Source: Paucibacter sediminis (lineage in GTDB: Bacteria; Pseudomonadota; Gammaproteobacteria; Burkholderiales; Burkholderiaceae_C). From it: 64,000 nucleotides of DNA. The DNA is taken from contig NZ_CP116346.1 in NCBI RefSeq assembly GCF_030254645.1, positions 1,096,001-1,160,000 of the forward strand, given 5' to 3'. A program made the translations under genes and the position numbers. Below, piece by piece: positions 60,264 to 64,000 of the stretch (within the stretch, counting starts at the first letter, position 1; each line of letters begins with the position of its first letter). The notes below the pieces were generated by a model. It had not been told where the DNA came from, made no database searches, and saw only the letters and a list, made by a program, of their open reading frames with translations.

Positions 60264-60326
60264 GAGGCGTGCGCTTGTGCAGCGCCGCCGGCCCGTCGAT
60301 TCACCTATGCAGCCCTGGTATCACGT

Positions 60327-62108
60327 ATGCAGCACCGCTCCGCCTCGTCGCCCCTGATGCGCCTCGCCCCCATCGTCTTGGCATGGACGGCTTGCATGCC
60401 GGCATTGGCCGCGTCCACCGCCGCCGGGAATGCGGCAATGCCAGCCGCCTTTGCACCGGGACGAGTGCTGATCGGCACCCGGGCTGGCTTGTCGGACGAA
60501 GCCTTGGCGGCCCTGCTCGCGCCGCATGGCGCCAAGGCCCGCAGGCTGGGTCGTGGCGCCCTGCACTTGGTCGAGCTGCCGGCAGGAGCGTCGGCCAGCG
60601 CTGTCAGAGACCAACTCGCGCGTCACCCTCTGCTGAAGTTCGCGGAACTGGACCGGATGGTGCCGGCAGCACTCACGACCAACGACCCGTACCTTGGCAG
60701 TGAATGGCATTTGACCAAGGTGGGAGCCAGCACCGCCTGGGATAGCAGCCAGGGCTCGGGCGTCACCATTGCCGTGCTGGACACGGGCGTCGACGCGACG
60801 CATCCTGACTTGGCGACACGCATCGTCCCTGGCTGGAACTTCGTCGACAACAGCGCCAACACAGCCGACGTGAACGGTCATGGCACCGCCGTTGCCGGCG
60901 CCGCGACAGCCTCGCTCAACAACTCCTTGGGCGTCGCCGGACTGGCTGGCCAAGCGCGCCTGATGCCAGTGCGCATTGCCGACGCCAACGCATATACCTA
61001 TTGGAGTACCTTGGCTCAAGGCCTCACCTGGGCCGCCGACCAGGGTGCACGCGTCGCAAATATCTCCTTCGTCGGGGTTGCCACCAGCCAAGCTGTGCAG
61101 GACGCAGCCAACTACATGCGCAGCAAGGGCGGCTTGGTCGTGGTGGCGGCCGGCAACAATGGGGTCGATGAAGGGATCGCGCCAACCAGCTCGATGCTGG
61201 TGGTTTCCGCGACGGACAGCACCGACACCAAGACCAGTTGGTCCAGCTATGGCAGCTTCGTCACCATTTCCGCCCCCGGCCAGGACATCTGGACCACCAC
61301 GCGCGGCGGCGGCTACCAGGCTTGGTGGGGCACCTCGATGGCCACGCCCGTCGTGGCTGGGGTGATCGGGCTCATGATGTCGGCACAGCCAAGCCTCAGC
61401 AACAGCAAAGTCGAGAGCCTGCTGTATTCGACCAGCACGGACCTCGGCGCGGCAGGGCGCGACAGCTATTACGGCTATGGCCGTGTGAATGCCGCCGCTG
61501 CCGTACGCGCTGCGGTCTCGGCCACCGCGGCCGACACTCTGGCGCCCAGCGTGAGCATTGGCTCGCCGGCGAGCGGCACTACCGTGTCCGGACAGGTCAA
61601 CGTGAGTGTCAACGCCACCGACAACGTCGGCGTCAGCCGCGTCGAGTTGCGCGTCAACGGCAATACTCTCGCCACGGATACCAGCGCCCCATACGCATTC
61701 ACATGGGATTCCACCAAGCTTGCCAATGGCAGCCACACCTTGAGCGCATACGCGGTCGATGCTGCCGGCAACGCCAGCCTGTCGGCCGATGTATCGGTGA
61801 ACGTGAGCAACGCCAGCAGCGTGGCCGCCGATACCACACCGCCCGTCATCGCCCTGTTGAGCCCAGCCAACGGCGCCGTGGTGTCAGGCAGCGTCAACGT
61901 TTCGGCCTCGGCAAGCGACAACAGCGGTGCTGCCGGTATTTCCCAGCGGCTTTACATCGACGGCAAGCTTGCCGCCAGCGCCACCGGCGCCTCATTGAGC
62001 TACAGCTGGAATACTCGCAAGGCCGGCGCTGGCACACACACGCTTCAAGTCGTGGCCAAGGATGCGGCGGGCAATAGCAGTACGACCAGCATCAAGGTCA
62101 GCCGGTGA
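60327..62108 (+). CDS. Secreted S8 subtilisin-like protease with two Ig-like domains (copy 2)
   Basis: Protein of 593 residues from the ATG at 60327; an ATG ten codons later (60357) also gives a complete signal peptide (LAPIVLAWTACMPALAA). No strong ribosome-binding site precedes either. After a propeptide-like part (FAPGRVLIGTRAGLSDEAL) comes the catalytic domain with Asp152 (AVLDTGVD), His185 (NGHGTAVAG) and Ser337 (GTSMATPVVAG), then two Ig-like repeats. The catalytic core is nearly the same as copy 1 (for example STDTKTSWSSYGSFVTISAP), but the N-terminal cysteine region of copy 1 is absent. Confidence 0.92.
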   Translation: MQHRSASSPLMRLAPIVLAWTACMPALAASTAAGNAAMPAAFAPGRVLIGTRAGLSDEALAALLAPHGAKARRLGRGALHLVELPAGASASAVRDQLARHPLLKFAELDRMVPAALTTNDPYLGSEWHLTKVGASTAWDSSQGSGVTIAVLDTGVDATHPDLATRIVPGWNFVDNSANTADVNGHGTAVAGAATASLNNSLGVAGLAGQARLMPVRIADANAYTYWSTLAQGLTWAADQGARVANISFVGVATSQAVQDAANYMRSKGGLVVVAAGNNGVDEGIAPTSSMLVVSATDSTDTKTSWSSYGSFVTISAPGQDIWTTTRGGGYQAWWGTSMATPVVAGVIGLMMSAQPSLSNSKVESLLYSTSTDLGAAGRDSYYGYGRVNAAAAVRAAVSATAADTLAPSVSIGSPASGTTVSGQVNVSVNATDNVGVSRVELRVNGNTLATDTSAPYAFTWDSTKLANGSHTLSAYAVDAAGNASLSADVSVNVSNASSVAADTTPPVIALLSPANGAVVSGSVNVSASASDNSGAAGISQRLYIDGKLAASATGASLSYSWNTRKAGAGTHTLQVVAKDAAGNSSTTSIKVSR

Positions 62109-62190
62109 GCCGTCGGGAAACTTTACAAATACGCTTCCCCCACCCAGCAGGCCCGATATCAAGTTGTTGAAAATCAAGGACTTACCCATC

Positions 62191-62208
62191 CTGGCCCAAC
62201 AGTTGCTT
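62191..62208 (+). promoter_or_regulatory. Sigma-54 (-24/-12) promoter of the PEP-CTERM gene
   Basis: CTGGCCCAACAGTTGCTT matches the RpoN consensus TGGCAC-N5-TTGCW at nearly every position, with GG and GC exactly 10 bases apart, 49 bases upstream of the start codon. PEP-CTERM genes in bacteria with exosortase are often controlled by PrsK/PrsR and RpoN, which fits. Confidence 0.85.
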
Positions 62209-62256
62209 ATTCAGCGATACCAAGTGTGTCGTATGTAAGTCCAGGAAGGTTATGCC

Positions 62257-62967
62257 ATGAGAATGCTCAAGAACTTGATCGCCGGCTCGCTGCTCGCGGC
62301 CGGCATGGCCGGCACTGCCGCTGCTGACACGATTCACTTCGGCGCCACTGGCGCGACGGGTTCCATCCTGTTCGCCCAAGTGATCGCTGGAGCCAATCTG
62401 CAAGCCAAGGTCGATTTCACTTTGACCGGCTTGACTGCTAGTCAGGCGACTTTCTCCGTGACGGTGTCCAACCTGACCGGTGTTGCCGAAATTGGCCAAA
62501 ATGCCTTCATGGCGTTCGGCATTGACGTGGTCAGCCCCACGCTGAACGGCGTCAGCGACAACAGCGGTGTGTTTGATTCCTCCATCAATGACAACATGGC
62601 CGGCGGCTTCCAGACCGTCGACCTGTGCGTGTTCGGCGCGAATGGCTGCACCGGCGGCAATGTGAACAACGGCTTACAGGAAGCCAGCTCCAACAGCTTC
62701 AGTCTGGTGCTGAACACGCTGGGCAGCTTCACGGCCAACGGCATCGACTTCACCAGCCCCTATGGCTCAAAGTGGCAAGCGGTCGGCACCACCGGCGGCT
62801 CGTATGAGTTTGGCGGTTGCATCGTCGGCACGCCGGGCTGCGGTGGCGGTGGCGGTGGCGGTGGCGGTGGCGGCGGCGGTAACACGCCGGAACCCGCGTC
62901 CATCGCTCTGGTGGGCCTGGGTCTGCTGGCAGCCGGTGCAGCGCGCCGCGCCACTCGCAAGGCCTAA
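62257..62967 (+). CDS. PEP-CTERM sorting-domain protein
   Basis: Protein of 236 residues. Signal peptide (LIAGSLLAAGMAGTAAA), a beta-rich body of about 170 residues with a Cys pair (DLCVFGANGC) and a second (GGCIVGTPGC), a run of 13 glycines, then the PEP-CTERM tail: PEPAS motif, a membrane helix (IALVGLGLLAAG) and basic residues (RRATRK). Exosortase/EpsH removes the tail, and such proteins are exported to the surface in exopolysaccharide-forming bacteria. A ribosome-binding site AGGAAGG precedes the ATG and a sigma-54 promoter lies upstream. Body function unknown. Confidence 0.92.
   Translation: MRMLKNLIAGSLLAAGMAGTAAADTIHFGATGATGSILFAQVIAGANLQAKVDFTLTGLTASQATFSVTVSNLTGVAEIGQNAFMAFGIDVVSPTLNGVSDNSGVFDSSINDNMAGGFQTVDLCVFGANGCTGGNVNNGLQEASSNSFSLVLNTLGSFTANGIDFTSPYGSKWQAVGTTGGSYEFGGCIVGTPGCGGGGGGGGGGGGGNTPEPASIALVGLGLLAAGAARRATRKA
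62842..62880 (+). repeat. GGTGGC tandem repeat encoding poly-glycine
   Basis: Five copies of GGTGGC (62842-62871) followed by GGCGGCGGT encode 13 consecutive glycines just before the PEP motif. The hexamer repeat is in frame, so slippage would change linker length by two residues without a frameshift. Confidence 0.9.
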
Positions 62968-62991
62968 GTCGGATCAACCCCGACAACCGAG

Positions 62992-63016
62992 AAAACCCGC
63001 TTCGGCGGGTTTTTTT
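62992..63016 (+). terminator. Rho-independent terminator after the PEP-CTERM gene
   Basis: AAACCCGC (62993-63000) and GCGGGTTT (63005-63012) form an 8-bp stem with a TTCG tetraloop followed by a T-run, 25 bases after the stop. Confidence 0.93.
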
Positions 63017-63108
63017 ACGCCCCGGCCCCCTGTTCCAGGGGCGCGCGCTCGCGGGGTTGTCGGCGCCACGCCGAACGGGACAATCGCCTCAGCTCTTCTC
63101 GTCCGCTC

Positions 63109-63756
63109 ATGCGCTCCGTCTTCCTGCTACGCCGTTGCACACAATCGATCCACCGTTCACGTGCGGCGCTCTTGCAGAGCGACTGGGAACTGGCCGGCAG
63201 CAGCGAGCGCCTGAGCGAATGCGCGGACTGGCTGGGCCGCCTGCGCCCGGACGTGCTGGCCTGCGATCTGCGCCTGTTCGACGGCCATGTCAGCCGTCTG
63301 CTGCGCGGTTTGCGCCACGAGGCCTGGGCACCCAAGGTATTGCTGTTCAGCAGTAGCGCCGACGAGGTGCTGCTCTACGACACGCTGGCCAGCGGCGCGC
63401 ATGGCTACTGGATGGAGCGACAGACCAGCATCAGCCTGGCCATGGCGCTGGACGCGCTCTATGAAGGCCGCGCCCTGATGTCACCCATGATCGCCCGGCA
63501 GGCGCTGGCAGCACTGGCACTGCCGCGCCTGAGCCTGGAAGAGGCGCATCAATTGCGCCTGCGCAGCCTAGAGCCGGGGCAGGAACCCACCTTCGTACAG
63601 CCGCTGTTGAGCCTTCTTTCACTGGGCCTGCTGCCGCGCGAAATCGCCCAGCTCTGGGAGCTGGCACTGGAGCAGGTGGAGCAGGCGTTGGCGCAGATCT
63701 ACCGCCGCCTGCACCGCGTGCGCATCTTTCACGAACCCGATCTGCCGGTGGCTTGA
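63109..63756 (+). CDS. Degenerate NarL/LuxR-type response regulator
   Basis: Protein of 215 residues. The N-terminal part resembles a receiver domain with a possible phospho-acceptor Asp in VLACDLRLFDG, a VLLFSSSAD segment in place of the usual switch threonine motif and GAHGYWME in place of the KP loop, so phosphorylation is doubtful. The C-terminal part has a diverged LuxR-type helix-turn-helix (LLSLGLLPREIAQLWELALEQVEQALAQIYRRLHRV). Probably an orphan regulator. Stands alone between the PEP-CTERM terminator and a convergent GST gene. Confidence 0.65.
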   Translation: MRSVFLLRRCTQSIHRSRAALLQSDWELAGSSERLSECADWLGRLRPDVLACDLRLFDGHVSRLLRGLRHEAWAPKVLLFSSSADEVLLYDTLASGAHGYWMERQTSISLAMALDALYEGRALMSPMIARQALAALALPRLSLEEAHQLRLRSLEPGQEPTFVQPLLSLLSLGLLPREIAQLWELALEQVEQALAQIYRRLHRVRIFHEPDLPVA

Positions 63757-63768
63757 GGCCACCCGGAT

Positions 63769-64000
63769 TCAGGCCTGGGGAGGCAGGGTGTCGACGAAGC
63801 TCGGCCGCTGGCTCAGCTTGTCGTAGAGCTTGGCCAGATTGGCATGCTCGGCGCGCCAATCGATGGCGGGGAAACGGAAGTCGAGATAGCCCAGCGCACA
63901 GCCGACCGAGATATCGGCCAGCGAGAAATGATTGCCCGAACACCAGGCCCTGTCGGCCTGACCATGTCCCAGGCCGGCACTCATGGCCTTGAGCGCCGCC
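63769..64000 (-). CDS. Glutathione S-transferase, C-terminal part (cut by window edge)
   Basis: Only the last 77 or so residues are present; the frame is open to the right edge of the window. The sequence HFSLADISVGCALGYLDFRFP followed by LYDKLSQRPSFVDTLPP is the typical C-terminal helical domain of bacterial glutathione S-transferases, including the conserved ADI(S/A)VG N-capping box. The N-terminal thioredoxin-like domain with the active site lies outside, so class and substrate cannot be told. Confidence 0.85.
   Translation of the reverse strand, partial: AALKAMSAGLGHGQADRAWCSGNHFSLADISVGCALGYLDFRFPAIDWRAEHANLAKLYDKLSQRPSFVDTLPPQA

Overview
The window is a dense, very GC-rich bacterial chromosome segment with short intergenic gaps, many ATGA-type start/stop overlaps and strong third-position G/C bias. 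Gene content and order (hpf-ptsN-hprK, fur, bamE-dapB-exbB-exbD-leuS-lptE-holA, lptD-surA-ksgA, metX-metW, TPR-rich sensor kinases, a PEP-CTERM protein) point to a betaproteobacterium of the order Burkholderiales, probably in the Rubrivivax/Leptothrix/Roseateles group. That placement is inferred from gene order and protein style; no rRNA gene is present. I see no tRNA or rRNA gene, CRISPR array, insertion sequence or prophage.

Layout. 1-2300: end of an NTF2-like gene, corA, a long leader and hpf. 2435-11258: housekeeping run, with nitrogen-PTS regulation (ptsN, hprK), fur facing the other way, then a tightly coupled run bamE-dapB-exbB-exbD-leuS-lptE-holA. 11336-20035: signalling block with a secreted cupredoxin-like protein, a GGDEF/EAL protein, and two tandem paralogous TPR-GAF histidine kinases without an adjacent response regulator. 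20038-23001: minus-strand run of a 2-hydroxyacid dehydrogenase, pncC/cinA-like, pgpA and thiL. 23063-26650: a D,D-carboxypeptidase gene bracketed by 28-bp direct repeats, then an accessory-looking block (GST, GreA/B-like, GNAT). 26769-33293: M16 peptidase, a DctS/DctR-like two-component system and a divergent maeB. 33472-34457: a secreted RNase Sa/barnase-type ribonuclease with a barstar-type inhibitor, ending in a REP-like palindrome. 34645-40296: ksgA-surA-lptD (outer-membrane assembly) and a divergent amgK-like kinase. 40293-48627: LysR regulator, M20 peptidase, lipase-like hydrolase, dienoyl-CoA isomerase-like enzyme, a Cpx-like operon (CpxP/Spy-like, OmpR-type regulator, kinase), an AstE-like M14 protein and a VOC protein. 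48649-50504: metX-metW behind a recognisable SAM-II riboswitch with a terminator and antiterminator. 50516-57549: chemoreceptor, TetR-regulated HlyD/ABC exporter and sppA. 57874-63016: two tandem S8 subtilases with Ig-like tails and a PEP-CTERM protein behind a clear sigma-54 promoter. 63109-64000: degenerate NarL/LuxR-type regulator and the C-terminal end of a glutathione S-transferase.

The most noteworthy observations are: (i) the SAM-II-type aptamer before metX, whose 3' P1 strand can form a 12-bp antiterminator with the 5' arm of an intrinsic terminator; (ii) the ribonuclease/barstar pair with an inverted repeat around its promoter and a GTAG-headed REP-like palindrome on the barstar stop codon; (iii) the direct repeats around the carboxypeptidase gene; (iv) the tandem orphan TPR-GAF kinases; and (v) the sigma-54 promoter of the PEP-CTERM gene. 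I found no convincing wholly new multi-gene system.
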